Positions 8,177-16,646 of a stretch of 64,000 nt of DNA are shown one piece after another (the first letter of the stretch is position 1; every line of letters begins with the position of its first letter). The DNA is from Allohoeflea poritis. GTDB taxonomy: Bacteria; Pseudomonadota; Alphaproteobacteria; Rhizobiales; Rhizobiaceae. Below the pieces are notes generated by a model. It saw only the letters and a list, made by a program, of their open reading frames with translations. It was not told the DNA's origin and did not search any database. Location: NCBI RefSeq assembly GCF_027889715.1, contig NZ_JAPJZH010000010.1:62001-126000 (forward strand), read 5' to 3'. A program made the position numbers and the translations under genes.

Positions 8177-9211
8177 CTACTGCGGATTGGTCCGAATGGC
8201 GATCACACCCTCCGTTCTTGCCCGGATTTCCGGTGTCGCAAGGCAGGTTGCGACCGCTTCGTATCCCGGCGCGCCCGGATAGGCGGTGACAGGGGTCGGC
8301 GGGCTGTGATTGGCCGGACAGAGGATGATGCTCTCATGGACGCCGACGCGATCAAGGTCCAGGATCGCGCTTGACCGGGTTATGATGAACAGCGGTTTTG
8401 TGTTCGCTCTCCGGCCACGCAGATACGCAATCAGCGCCCGTTGGGAGGGCCGGTGGAGTCCCTGTTCTATCAGATCGATGACCGGAATTTCCTCACAGTC
8501 CCGCTCAAGGACCGCCAGCAGCGAGAGCAGTGCATCCGATCGCTCCGCGCCATTTGCCGCAAGTTCGGTAAGGGCCTCTTCGACCCGCGCAGATAGCCCA
8601 GGGTCTTTTGCCAGTTGCGTCTTGGTTTTTGCGGCGCCGTCTGCCAGCCGGTCGAGGCCGATGAAGACGCCACCGGGCAGCGTTTCGGCAAGCCGATGGG
8701 CAAGCCTGGTCTTTCCGCTGCCCAACGGGCCGATCACATAATTCAGCGGATGAATGTCGAGCAGCTCGAAACGCTCGCCGCCCCAGGGCCAGGGCAGCTC
8801 GAATACGACGGCCGGCGGAGCAGGTGTCGGAGATGTGCGCGTCTCATCTGCGGTTTCCTCCGGCTGGCGGCGCGCAATATGGCTGCGCCGCTGCCTTACC
8901 CGCTCGGCCTTTTCGGCAATCTGGCGCATCTGGCCTTCGAGCAAGGACTGATGCGCGGCGAGGAGGGCGTCGAGGTCGACATCTTCCTGGCCAAGCGCGT
9001 TTGCGATCTGCGCGAGGCTCAGGCCCATGGCGCGAAGCGCAACGATCTCGCTTGCGCGGTCCATCGCCTTTGGTCCGTAGGTGCGCCAGCCTGCCTCCGT
9101 GCGGGTGGGTTCGATCAGGCCGCGCTGCTCGTAGATGCGCAGCGCCTTGACGGACACGCCGAGTTTCCGTGCGGCTTCGGTCGGGTTCAGATATTCGGTC
9201 GGAGCGTTCAT
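8177..9211 (-). CDS. MerR-family regulator fused to a degenerate ABC/AAA-type ATPase domain
   Basis: Residues 8-76 form a MerR winged helix (AARKLGVSVKALRIYEQRG), followed by a helical dimerisation segment to about 115 and a Pro-rich linker. Residues 137-344 form a P-loop domain of the RecF/OLD/AAA_21 type: Walker A GPLGSGKT (161-168), a Walker B-like VIDLIEQGLH (244-253) where family members read IDEPExGLH, and ITRSSAIL (277-284) where they read ITHSPAIL. The catalytic Glu and switch His are thus Leu and Arg, so nucleotide binding looks kept and hydrolysis doubtful. The usual effector-binding C-terminus of MerR proteins is absent. It lies 126 bases upstream of the EF-G-like gene and may regulate it, which is inference. 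Confidence 0.82.
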   Translation of the reverse strand: MNAPTEYLNPTEAARKLGVSVKALRIYEQRGLIEPTRTEAGWRTYGPKAMDRASEIVALRAMGLSLAQIANALGQEDVDLDALLAAHQSLLEGQMRQIAEKAERVRQRRSHIARRQPEETADETRTSPTPAPPAVVFELPWPWGGERFELLDIHPLNYVIGPLGSGKTRLAHRLAETLPGGVFIGLDRLADGAAKTKTQLAKDPGLSARVEEALTELAANGAERSDALLSLLAVLERDCEEIPVIDLIEQGLHRPSQRALIAYLRGRRANTKPLFIITRSSAILDLDRVGVHESIILCPANHSPPTPVTAYPGAPGYEAVATCLATPEIRARTEGVIAIRTNPQ

Positions 9212-9269
9212 GAATCACCTCGCGATTCGTTGGGACGCATCCCTTATAGGAGCGGCCGCAGGGGCCGGG

Positions 9270-10010
9270 TCAACCGTGACGCTCTTGCGCGTTGTGATCG
9301 CGTGCTGCCGCCAGAAGCGAGAACACTTCGGCGTCCTCGATATCGAGCGCGGTCAGGTGCTCTGCGAGGTTCTCGACATATTCAAGGCTTGAGCCGAGAA
9401 CGCCTGCGCCGGTTGCGATATAGCGCACCTGCTCATCTCGGGTCAGGTCGCTGCGGATGCGGCTGGCCTCATGATTTGCGACGAAAGTGACGGCCGGCAG
9501 GGGCCCCACCTCGGAAACCGCCTCCACGAAGGTGGCGATATAGACACCGGTCGCCATTTCGCGGCGCCACAGGATGGCCGTCTCCTCCTCGACGCAGGCG
9601 CCGTCAATGCGGAAGGCCAGCCCCGTGCAGCCGGTTCCCCGGTCAAGCGCCGCCATCAGGCCCGGTGCGTCGCGGGTGCCCCGCGCGCCCAGCTCATCCT
9701 TCAGGCAGAACGAGCGTGCATAGCCGTCAACATGCGCCTTGCGGACCTCGACGAATTTGAAGCCCGGATCCCACATGAGCGAACCGTAGGCGAAAACCCA
9801 CAGGTCGCCCTCGGGCCGATCCGCGAGAACGCGTTTGCGCATCGCCTCGCGCTCTTCATCGCTCAGCCGCCAGTGCGGCGGCAGGCCGAGCGCCTTCATG
9901 CGTCCGTCGAAATCGGAAGGTTTGAAGTTCCGGAAAAAGGAGTCCGCTGGATCGACGATCTTGCCGCGCAACTCGGGATGATGTGTGAAAGGATCGTGCT
10001 CAGCGCTCAT
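9270..10010 (-). CDS. Gamma-glutamylcyclotransferase, ChaC family
   Basis: A 246-residue protein with the ChaC fold. The glycine-rich substrate loop VFAYGSLMW is at residues 72-80, and an acidic segment VEEETAILWRREM carries the expected catalytic glutamate. ChaC-type enzymes cleave glutathione to 5-oxoproline and Cys-Gly in the cytoplasm. The N-terminal 65 residues are an extension typical of alphaproteobacterial members. Start ATG 10010 has AGGA about ten bases upstream. It lies between the MerR-ATPase gene and the RND operon, separated from the latter by a terminator, so it is probably transcribed alone. The glutathione link fits the Atm1-type exporter and the GST in this window only loosely. 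Confidence 0.88.
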   Translation of the reverse strand: MSAEHDPFTHHPELRGKIVDPADSFFRNFKPSDFDGRMKALGLPPHWRLSDEEREAMRKRVLADRPEGDLWVFAYGSLMWDPGFKFVEVRKAHVDGYARSFCLKDELGARGTRDAPGLMAALDRGTGCTGLAFRIDGACVEEETAILWRREMATGVYIATFVEAVSEVGPLPAVTFVANHEASRIRSDLTRDEQVRYIATGAGVLGSSLEYVENLAEHLTALDIEDAEVFSLLAAARDHNAQERHG

Positions 10011-10081
10011 GAGATGCGATCCTAATGTCCATGCGCGTTTTCACAACGGATAAATGGATCGCGGCAGCCGCCGCGCAAAGA

Positions 10082-10113
10082 AAAAAGGCACCGCCGCGGG
10101 GCAGTGCCTTTTT
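10082..10113 (-). terminator. Rho-independent terminator after the RND efflux operon
   Basis: Stem AAAAAGGCAC (10082-10091) with GTGCCTTTTT (10104-10113) and a 12-base GC-rich loop. It reads as a terminator on both strands; on the minus strand it follows the stop of the RND pump gene at 10123. Confidence 0.88.
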
Positions 10114-10122
10114 GTCGGAGGC

Positions 10123-13100
10123 CTATTCGGCCGCGTCGGGTCGCGTAACCGGCAGATCGTCATTGTCCGCCCGTTTGTGCTGTTCCTCGTCATCGGCTGC
10201 CACGGTCTTGTTTTCGGAGCCTTCGGGCTCCGCCCGGGTGCCGTCTTCGACGCGTTTCGCCTTGCCGCCCCACAGATCCCGAACATTGGTCGGAAGCGCC
10301 AGCATTGACGGGATCAGGACCAGCGTCAGCATGGTCGAGAACGCCAGGCCGAAGATGATCGCCGTCGAAAGCTGGACCCACCAGATCGAGGTGATGCCGC
10401 CGACGGAGATCGTCTGGGTGAAGAAGTTCATGTTGATCTGCAGTGCCATCGGAATGAGGCCGAGGATCGTCGTGATCGTCGTCAGCATGATCGGACGCAG
10501 CCGCTGGGCGGCGGTCTTCAAGGCCGCCTGGCGAATGTCCGTCACGCCCTCGGCCCGCATGCGGTTGAACGTGTCGATCAAGACGATCGCATTGTTCACC
10601 ACGATACCCGCCAGCGCGACGATCCCGGTTCCTGTCATGATGATCGAGAAACGCTGTCCGGTCACGGCCATACCGACCAGGACACCCGACACCGCCAATA
10701 TGACGGTCGAGAGCGTCAGAACCGTCTGGTAGAACGAGTTGAACTGGGTCAGCAGAATGATGAACATCATGAACAGGGCGGCGATCGCCGCGCGGCCAAG
10801 AAAGGCGCTCGATTCCTGCTGCTCTTCATCCGCGCCGCGGAATTTGAGGAAGACGTTCTCCGGCCATTCCTGCGTGTCTAGCCAGGCCTGAACCTCGCGC
10901 ACAGCGTCATCCGGCGTCGCCGCCCGACCATCGACCGTCGCTCCGTCGGCAACACTTGCCTTGACGTCCATCGCATAGAGTCCGTCGCGCCGTGTGATCG
11001 ACGAAACTTTCGGCTGCGGGGTGCGCTCGATGAAGTTGGACAGCGGCACCTGGCCATTGGCGGTCCGCAGCTTCAGCAGCTCGAACTGGTCGAGGGTCCG
11101 CTGATCCTCCGGCAAGCGCACGCGAATATCGACCTCGTCCTCGGAATCGTTGGGACGGTATGTGCCGATCAGCACGCCATTGGTGACGAGCTGGACCATC
11201 GATCCCACGCCGACGATGCCGGCATTGTAACGGCCCGCCTGTTCGCGGTCGACGTCGATCTGCCATTCGATGCCGGGCAGGGGACGGCCGTCTTCCTGGT
11301 CGGAAAGGATATCGACGGTGTCGACGAATGCGCGGATGCGGTCCACGGCAGCGACCATGGTGTCATAGTCGGTCGATTTGACTTCAAGCTGCAGGTCCTT
11401 GCCCGTGGGCGGTCCGCCCTCGATCTTTCGGACTTCGACCTTGATGCCGGCCATGTCTGCAGTGCGTTGGCGAATGTCCTCGAAGATCTCGACGGCCTTG
11501 CGCCGGCAGCAGTAGTCCGCCAGTTCGATCTGCAGTTCGCCGACGACATCCGCCGGCTTGTCCTGGACGCCACCCAGCACATCCGGGCCGCCGCCGCCGG
11601 CCGCCGATGCGGACATCACGACATTGTCGATGCCCTGCACCTGCAGTACCTCGGCTTCCACTTCGCCGACCAGATCGCGGATTTCAGCTGCGGACATGTT
11701 GCCGCGTGCGGAGACCATCACAATGGCGACATCCGGTTCTTCATCGACGAAGAACTCGACGCCCTTGTTGTTAGCGGCAAAGAACATGAAGCTTGCAACA
11801 GTCATGCCCAGAATGACCACGATGACGAGGATGTTGCCCCAAAGCGTGCCGGCAGCGTAGCGCAGGAAGCGCAGATAACCGCCGGTGATGCCCGGAACCT
11901 TCTTGACGTCAAGCTCGGCACGGGACGAAAGCATCAGCGCCACTTCGTCGGCCTGGTCTTCTTCGGCCGGCTTGCTCTCGCGACGCGAGTTGATGAAGCC
12001 GGTGGCGTAGTAGCTCAGTGCAAAGGCGAGCAAAGCCGTCCCAAGGGCACCGCCCAGACGAAGCGATGCATCAAGGCCCGCCAGCGGCGCCGCATAGGCG
12101 AACACACCGGCAATCGCGCCGACGAACAGTCCGGTTGTCCTTTGCGAGTTCCTTGCCGCGAACGCAGCGATCCGCGCGAAAGCGGTGCCCGTCACGGGCA
12201 GGAAAACCAGAGCCGTCAACAGCGATGCAGTCAGGACGATGATGACCATCCTGGGCAGATAGCTCATGAACTCGCCCGGAACGCCCGGCCACAGAAGCAA
12301 CGGAAGGAAGGCGGCAAGCGTCGTGGCAGTCGAGGAAACGACCGGCCAGAACATCAGTTTCGATGCGCGCTTGTAGGCGTCCGCTGCGTTCATGCCTTCC
12401 GAGATCTTCCGGTCCGCATACTCGGTGACGACGATGGCACCGTCGACGAGCATGCCGACCGTCAGAACCATGCCGAACATGACCATCATGTTGACCGTCA
12501 TGCCGAGGCCGGCCAGGATCAGGAAGGCGAGCATGAAGGAGCCCGGAATAGCGAGGCCGACCAGCAGGCCGGAGCGAACGCCGAGGGTTCCGACGACCGA
12601 AATCATGACCAGAACGATGGCGGTCATGATCGACGATTGCAGCGATCCCAGAACCTCGAAGATGAAGCTCGACTGATCGAGAAGGTAGTTCACCTTGATC
12701 GATTGCGGCCAGTCCTTGGTAAAGTCCTGCACGACGGCCCGTACTTCATCGTTGTTCTCGATGATGTTGGTGCCGATGCGCTTGGTCACCTCGATGGCGA
12801 TGGCCGGCTGGCCGTTGACGCGCGTGAAGGCGGAGGGGTCCTTGTAGGTCCGCCGGATCTCCGCCACTTCGCCAAGCGTCACAACGCCTTCACCGCTCTG
12901 CTTGATCGGGATCTCGTAGACATCCTGCGCCGTTTCGACGAGGCCCGGAACCTTGACGTTGAAGCGGCCGTTTCCATCGTCGATGAAGCCGGCGGCGACG
13001 AGCTGGTTGTTCTGTGTCAGCGCATTGAGAAGCTCGTCCTGCGTGATGTCGTAGGATTCCATCTTCATCAGATCGAGCACGACCTCGAGCAGCTCCTCGC

Positions 13101-13635
13101 GGTTGCCGCCAAGACTCGCCTCGCGCACCGATGATATGGCCTCGATCTCGTCCTTGAGCCGGCGCGCATGCGTCGTCAGCGTGCGTTCGGGAACGTCGCC
13201 CGAAAGCGTCACAATGATTGTCGGCTGCAGGGCGAAGTTGGTTTCCGTGATCGTCGGCTCGTCCGCCTCGTCGGGCAGTTCGGCCTTGGCCTCGTCGACC
13301 TTGTCGCGCACGTCGGCGAGCACCTGGTCGCTGTCTGTCTCGATATTGAATTCCAGAACGATGCCGGCATGGCCCTCGGAGGCGATCGCCGTCAGTTCCT
13401 TCAGCCCGTCAATGCCTCGAAGCGAGGTCTCCATCGGTCTGATAAGAAGGCGCTCTGCATCGCGCGGGGAAATGCCCTGCTGACCGATCGACACATAGTA
13501 GATCGGCACGTCAATGTCCGGATTGGCTTCTTTCGGAACGCTGATATAGGACATGATGCCCGCAGCGATCATGAAGACCATCAATGTGAGGACGGTCTTC
13601 GGCCGTGAGATTATGGTTTGAAGCGCGGAAGTCAT
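10123..13635 (-). CDS. RND-family efflux pump, inner-membrane subunit (HAE1 type)
   Basis: A 1170-residue proton-driven pump, related to AcrB/MdtB, expected to work as a trimer with the adaptor encoded upstream and an outer-membrane channel not in this window. TM1, the first porter domain, TM2-TM6, the second porter domain and TM8-TM12 are recognisable. In TM4 the proton-relay motif reads GMLVDGAIV (Asp near residue 395), so the second Asp of the AcrB pair is Gly. Between TM6 and TM7 there is an insert of about 50-100 residues (from about 500) with two extra hydrophobic stretches, and the C-terminus has an acidic tail; together these explain the extra length over the usual 1030-1050. Its ATG overlaps the adaptor stop by four bases (ATGA). 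Confidence 0.93.
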   Translation of the reverse strand: MTSALQTIISRPKTVLTLMVFMIAAGIMSYISVPKEANPDIDVPIYYVSIGQQGISPRDAERLLIRPMETSLRGIDGLKELTAIASEGHAGIVLEFNIETDSDQVLADVRDKVDEAKAELPDEADEPTITETNFALQPTIIVTLSGDVPERTLTTHARRLKDEIEAISSVREASLGGNREELLEVVLDLMKMESYDITQDELLNALTQNNQLVAAGFIDDGNGRFNVKVPGLVETAQDVYEIPIKQSGEGVVTLGEVAEIRRTYKDPSAFTRVNGQPAIAIEVTKRIGTNIIENNDEVRAVVQDFTKDWPQSIKVNYLLDQSSFIFEVLGSLQSSIMTAIVLVMISVVGTLGVRSGLLVGLAIPGSFMLAFLILAGLGMTVNMMVMFGMVLTVGMLVDGAIVVTEYADRKISEGMNAADAYKRASKLMFWPVVSSTATTLAAFLPLLLWPGVPGEFMSYLPRMVIIVLTASLLTALVFLPVTGTAFARIAAFAARNSQRTTGLFVGAIAGVFAYAAPLAGLDASLRLGGALGTALLAFALSYYATGFINSRRESKPAEEDQADEVALMLSSRAELDVKKVPGITGGYLRFLRYAAGTLWGNILVIVVILGMTVASFMFFAANNKGVEFFVDEEPDVAIVMVSARGNMSAAEIRDLVGEVEAEVLQVQGIDNVVMSASAAGGGGPDVLGGVQDKPADVVGELQIELADYCCRRKAVEIFEDIRQRTADMAGIKVEVRKIEGGPPTGKDLQLEVKSTDYDTMVAAVDRIRAFVDTVDILSDQEDGRPLPGIEWQIDVDREQAGRYNAGIVGVGSMVQLVTNGVLIGTYRPNDSEDEVDIRVRLPEDQRTLDQFELLKLRTANGQVPLSNFIERTPQPKVSSITRRDGLYAMDVKASVADGATVDGRAATPDDAVREVQAWLDTQEWPENVFLKFRGADEEQQESSAFLGRAAIAALFMMFIILLTQFNSFYQTVLTLSTVILAVSGVLVGMAVTGQRFSIIMTGTGIVALAGIVVNNAIVLIDTFNRMRAEGVTDIRQAALKTAAQRLRPIMLTTITTILGLIPMALQINMNFFTQTISVGGITSIWWVQLSTAIIFGLAFSTMLTLVLIPSMLALPTNVRDLWGGKAKRVEDGTRAEPEGSENKTVAADDEEQHKRADNDDLPVTRPDAAE

Positions 13636-14759
13636 GAGCGGACGTCATCCTTGCTCGTATTTGCGGCGATATCGGCCGCGACAGGCTCGACTGTCTGGCC
13701 GGCGGTCACATAATCCTGGCCGACCGAAATGACCTTGGTGCCCGGCTCCAGTCCGGTCACCCACATCGTTTCCTGTGTGTGGGCGACAATGTTGAGCGGC
13801 CTGAACGCCACTGCGTCGTTTTCCTCGACCACCCGCACGCCGATGGAGCCATCGTCGCTGAGGGTCAGCCAGGAGGGCTTGATCCGGTAGGCTTCGGCAC
13901 CGTCCAGTTCGATTTGCGCAGCGGCGGTCACACCGTCACGCAGGACATTGCCCGGATTGGGCATTTCGACCTCGATGAGGAATGTGCGCGTCGCCGCATC
14001 GGCCGACGGTGCGATGTAGCGGATATTGCCCGTCACGGTTTCGCCGGTAATTGGCTGGACAACCACGCCATCACCGACATCGATACGGCCGATCTGACGT
14101 TCGGAAACCTGACCGACAAACAGCATCGGATCGGTATTGATCAGCGTAACGCAGACATCGCCGCTGGACAGGTTGTCGCCAACCTCGGCAATCGGGTCCT
14201 GAACGACGCCGCTGGCCGTTGCGGTGATGTCGGTATAGGAAAGCTCGTGGCGCGCCTCGTCCAGCGTCGCCGATGCACTGTCCATCGCCGCCTTCAGCGC
14301 TTTCAGGCGCGTTTCGGAGGCAAAACCCTTCTCACGCAGCGCAACGGCACCCTCATAATCGAACACCGCCTGGTCATGGGCCGCGAGCGCCCGGTCGACG
14401 GCGCGTTCACGCACGCCGCGGTCAAGCTGGCAGACAAGCTCGCCGGCCTCGACACGGTCACCCTTCGATACAAGGCGTTTTTCGATCGTGCCTCCTGTTT
14501 CGGCGCGCACCGGAACGATGGCATCGGCCTGGGTGCGTCCGCGCACGAGCAGGACATCCGGACGCACTTCCGGATTGACGGTCACATAGCGGACCTTGAA
14601 CAGCGCGTCTTCATTGCTCTGCCTTTCGGCAGGCGGTGGAGTCGCATTGGCCGAATTGGCCTGGCCGCCGACGACAATGTTGCCGGTGCCCATCCACCCT
14701 ATGACCGCGCCCGCTATGACCAGTGCGGCAATGTGAGATCCCTTGATGCGAAATGCCAT
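13632..14759 (-). CDS. RND efflux periplasmic adaptor (membrane fusion protein)
   Basis: A 375-residue HlyD-type adaptor. An N-terminal membrane anchor (about residues 8-30) is followed by a biotinyl-lipoyl half (VPVRAETGGTIEKRLVSKGDRVEAGELV), a short alpha-helical hairpin, the second lipoyl half (ITATASGVVQDPIAEVGDNL), a beta-barrel and a membrane-proximal domain. No lipobox cysteine is visible, so it is probably anchored by the N-terminal helix. It bridges the RND pump and an outer-membrane channel. It is the middle gene of PadR regulator - adaptor - pump, with 23 bases to the regulator and a 4-base overlap to the pump, so co-transcription is likely. Confidence 0.92.
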   Translation of the reverse strand: MAFRIKGSHIAALVIAGAVIGWMGTGNIVVGGQANSANATPPPAERQSNEDALFKVRYVTVNPEVRPDVLLVRGRTQADAIVPVRAETGGTIEKRLVSKGDRVEAGELVCQLDRGVRERAVDRALAAHDQAVFDYEGAVALREKGFASETRLKALKAAMDSASATLDEARHELSYTDITATASGVVQDPIAEVGDNLSSGDVCVTLINTDPMLFVGQVSERQIGRIDVGDGVVVQPITGETVTGNIRYIAPSADAATRTFLIEVEMPNPGNVLRDGVTAAAQIELDGAEAYRIKPSWLTLSDDGSIGVRVVEENDAVAFRPLNIVAHTQETMWVTGLEPGTKVISVGQDYVTAGQTVEPVAADIAANTSKDDVRS

Positions 14760-14782
14760 GATCTGGCTCTCCTGTCGTCGTT

Positions 14783-15337
14783 CTATTCAGCCGCTTCGCT
14801 GGCGGGGTTGGGAGCCCGCGTCAGCGCTTCCAGCTTGTCCCTGTTTTCCAAAAGATATTTGAGGCTGGCCTCGTGCACGCAGCGGCCGTATTCGGCCACC
14901 CATCCCAAGCCCGGCGGGCCGCTTTCCGCACAGGTTTCGGCCTCATCGAACATCTCAAGATCAGATCTTAAGTCTTTGATTCTTTTGTCTATAGCGCGCG
15001 TAATCGTCTCACCATCCAGAAGCCCGGCGCAAAGCGCAATCAGCAGGAACTCGGATTTGAACGTGTCCGGCCGCGGCAGCACCTGGAGCGATTCAATCAG
15101 CTCCGCGCGTCCCTTGTCGGTAATCGAATAGATTTTTCGCGGTGGCTTGCCCGATTCATACTCTTCGCGCACGGTAACGCAGCCATCATCCTGCAGCCGC
15201 GAGAGCGCAGGGTAAATCGAGCCGAAACTGGCGTCGACAAAATAGGAGAAACGCTCCTCGGTCGACATCTTCTTGATCTCGTAACCGGTGGCGTCCGAAA
15301 ACTGCAGAATGGCCAAGCATACTGTGCGTACGTTCAT
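14783..15337 (-). CDS. PadR-family transcriptional regulator of the efflux operon
   Basis: A 184-residue PadR protein: N-terminal winged helix (LAILQFSDATGYEIKKM, then the wing GKPPRKIYSITDKGR) and a C-terminal Vir_C-like helical dimerisation domain. PadR proteins repress efflux or detoxification genes and release DNA on binding a ligand, often a phenolic or drug. It is the first gene of the efflux operon, so autoregulation is the simplest model. ATG 15337 is preferred over ATG 15343 because AAGGGA lies seven bases before it and only one before the other. The upstream region shared with the divergent serine hydrolase is AT-rich and may hold its operator. Confidence 0.9.
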   Translation of the reverse strand: MNVRTVCLAILQFSDATGYEIKKMSTEERFSYFVDASFGSIYPALSRLQDDGCVTVREEYESGKPPRKIYSITDKGRAELIESLQVLPRPDTFKSEFLLIALCAGLLDGETITRAIDKRIKDLRSDLEMFDEAETCAESGPPGLGWVAEYGRCVHEASLKYLLENRDKLEALTRAPNPASEAAE

Positions 15338-15399
15338 GAGCATATCCCTTGCTCTGCGTCCTCCCGATACGCACCGGTCAGCCGGCTGGATCAGGGCGC

Positions 15400-15450
15400 A
15401 ATGATATTTTTGATGAGCATATAGTCACTCAATATATATCAAACAAGAAT
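15400..15450. promoter_or_regulatory. AT-rich divergent control region, possible PadR operator
   Basis: This AT-rich tract, including GCATATAGTCACTCAATATA, lies between the PadR-led efflux operon and the serine hydrolase gene and stands out from the GC-rich surroundings. An ATATA-type dyad is suggestive of a PadR or similar operator overlapping the operon promoter. The exact boundaries are a guess. Confidence 0.3.
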
Positions 15451-15563
15451 ATGACGTAAAATAATATGAACAAAATTCATAAAGCTGACGCGGCGTGTTT
15501 TTACGCTCCGCAGGCGTTGATGTCGGGCCATCGAAACGGGGCCGCACTGAATGGGAGTTCGAA

Positions 15564-16640
15564 ATGCGAAAATATCTGGCAGACCTGTTCGCCGTCGGTG
15601 CGCTGTTCCTGGCGGCCCTGTCATCGACCGGAACCGCTGCCGATACCGAATTGGACCGCAAGCTGAAACAAGCGCACGCTGCGGGAGAACTGGTTGGCCT
15701 GCATGGGGTCCTTATCGTTCACAAGGGCGATGTGATCGCCGAAGCCTATTTTGACGGCAATGACGAGCGGTGGGGAACACCGCTGCCCGATGTCGAACAC
15801 GGCGCGGCGACGCTTCACGATCTGCGTTCTGTTACCAAGTCCGTTGTCGGTCTGCTTTACGGGATTGCGCTGGATGAGGGGATCGTACCGCCGGTCGACG
15901 CGCCGCTGATCGCGCAATTTCCGCAATATGCCGATCTGGCAGGCGACCCGCAACGTGACCGGATATTGGTTCAGCACGCGCTGTCCATGAGAATGGGTAC
16001 CGAGTGGAACGAGGATCTTCCCTACACCGACCCGCGCAACAGCGAGATCGCCATGGAAAATGCGCCTGACCGTTACCGCTTCGTTCTTGATCGGCCGATG
16101 GTCGCCGACCCTGGAGAGGAATGGCGCTATAACGGCGGTGCGACGGCCATTATTGCCAAATTGATCGCCGACGGGGCGGGCATGCCGATTGATCAATATG
16201 CCCGCCAAAAGCTGTTCGAGCCGCTCGGCATCGAGAATTTCGAGTGGGTCAGGGGCAGGGGCGGCGTTCCCTCGGCGGCGTCGGGACTGAGGCTGGCCCT
16301 CCCGGATCTCGTCAAAATCGGACAACTCATCCTTGATGACGGCGTCTACAATGGCACGCGTGTCGTTTCCCGGGAATGGCTGCGGGAGTCCTTCAAGCCG
16401 CGCGCCGAGCTCAACCAGTTGCGCTACGGATACCAGTGGTGGCTGGCATCCTGGGGCGATCCGCCAAGCTGGGTAGCGGGTTTCGGCAATGGCGGCCAGC
16501 GTCTGACGGTGCAGCCGGAACACGATCTGATCGTCGCGGTCTTTGCCGGCAACTACAATCGGCCGGATGCCTGGAAGCTGCCGGTCAGGATCATCGAGGA
16601 GTTCATGGTCCCGGCTGTAAGGGCCAGAACGAATAAATAG
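15564..16640 (+). CDS. Secreted serine hydrolase of the class C beta-lactamase/penicillin-binding fold
   Basis: A 358-residue protein with a signal peptide (MRKYLADLFAVGALFLAALS, cleavage near ATA-AD). The catalytic motif SxxK is Ser89-Val-Thr-Lys92; the Tyr motif is RYNGG; the third motif is represented by GFGNGGQRL rather than KTG. This pattern is typical of esterase/peptidase-like members of the family, so beta-lactam hydrolysis should not be assumed. ATG 15564 is chosen because GGAG lies seven bases upstream and it starts the signal peptide; the frame extends further up without one. It is divergent from the efflux operon and ends six bases from the convergent SDR gene. Confidence 0.87.
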   Translation: MRKYLADLFAVGALFLAALSSTGTAADTELDRKLKQAHAAGELVGLHGVLIVHKGDVIAEAYFDGNDERWGTPLPDVEHGAATLHDLRSVTKSVVGLLYGIALDEGIVPPVDAPLIAQFPQYADLAGDPQRDRILVQHALSMRMGTEWNEDLPYTDPRNSEIAMENAPDRYRFVLDRPMVADPGEEWRYNGGATAIIAKLIADGAGMPIDQYARQKLFEPLGIENFEWVRGRGGVPSAASGLRLALPDLVKIGQLILDDGVYNGTRVVSREWLRESFKPRAELNQLRYGYQWWLASWGDPPSWVAGFGNGGQRLTVQPEHDLIVAVFAGNYNRPDAWKLPVRIIEEFMVPAVRARTNK

Positions 16641-16646
16641 GGCGCC

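Noticed and set aside
11467-13134. 555-codon open frame on the plus strand opposite the RND pump gene
   Set aside because: Antisense shadow created by codon bias of a GC-rich gene; His/Asp/Arg-rich composition, no family motif, no ribosome site.
15564-16640. Antibiotic-resistance beta-lactamase
   Set aside because: SxxK is present but the third motif is not KTG and the sequence fits the broad esterase/peptidase-like serine hydrolase family.
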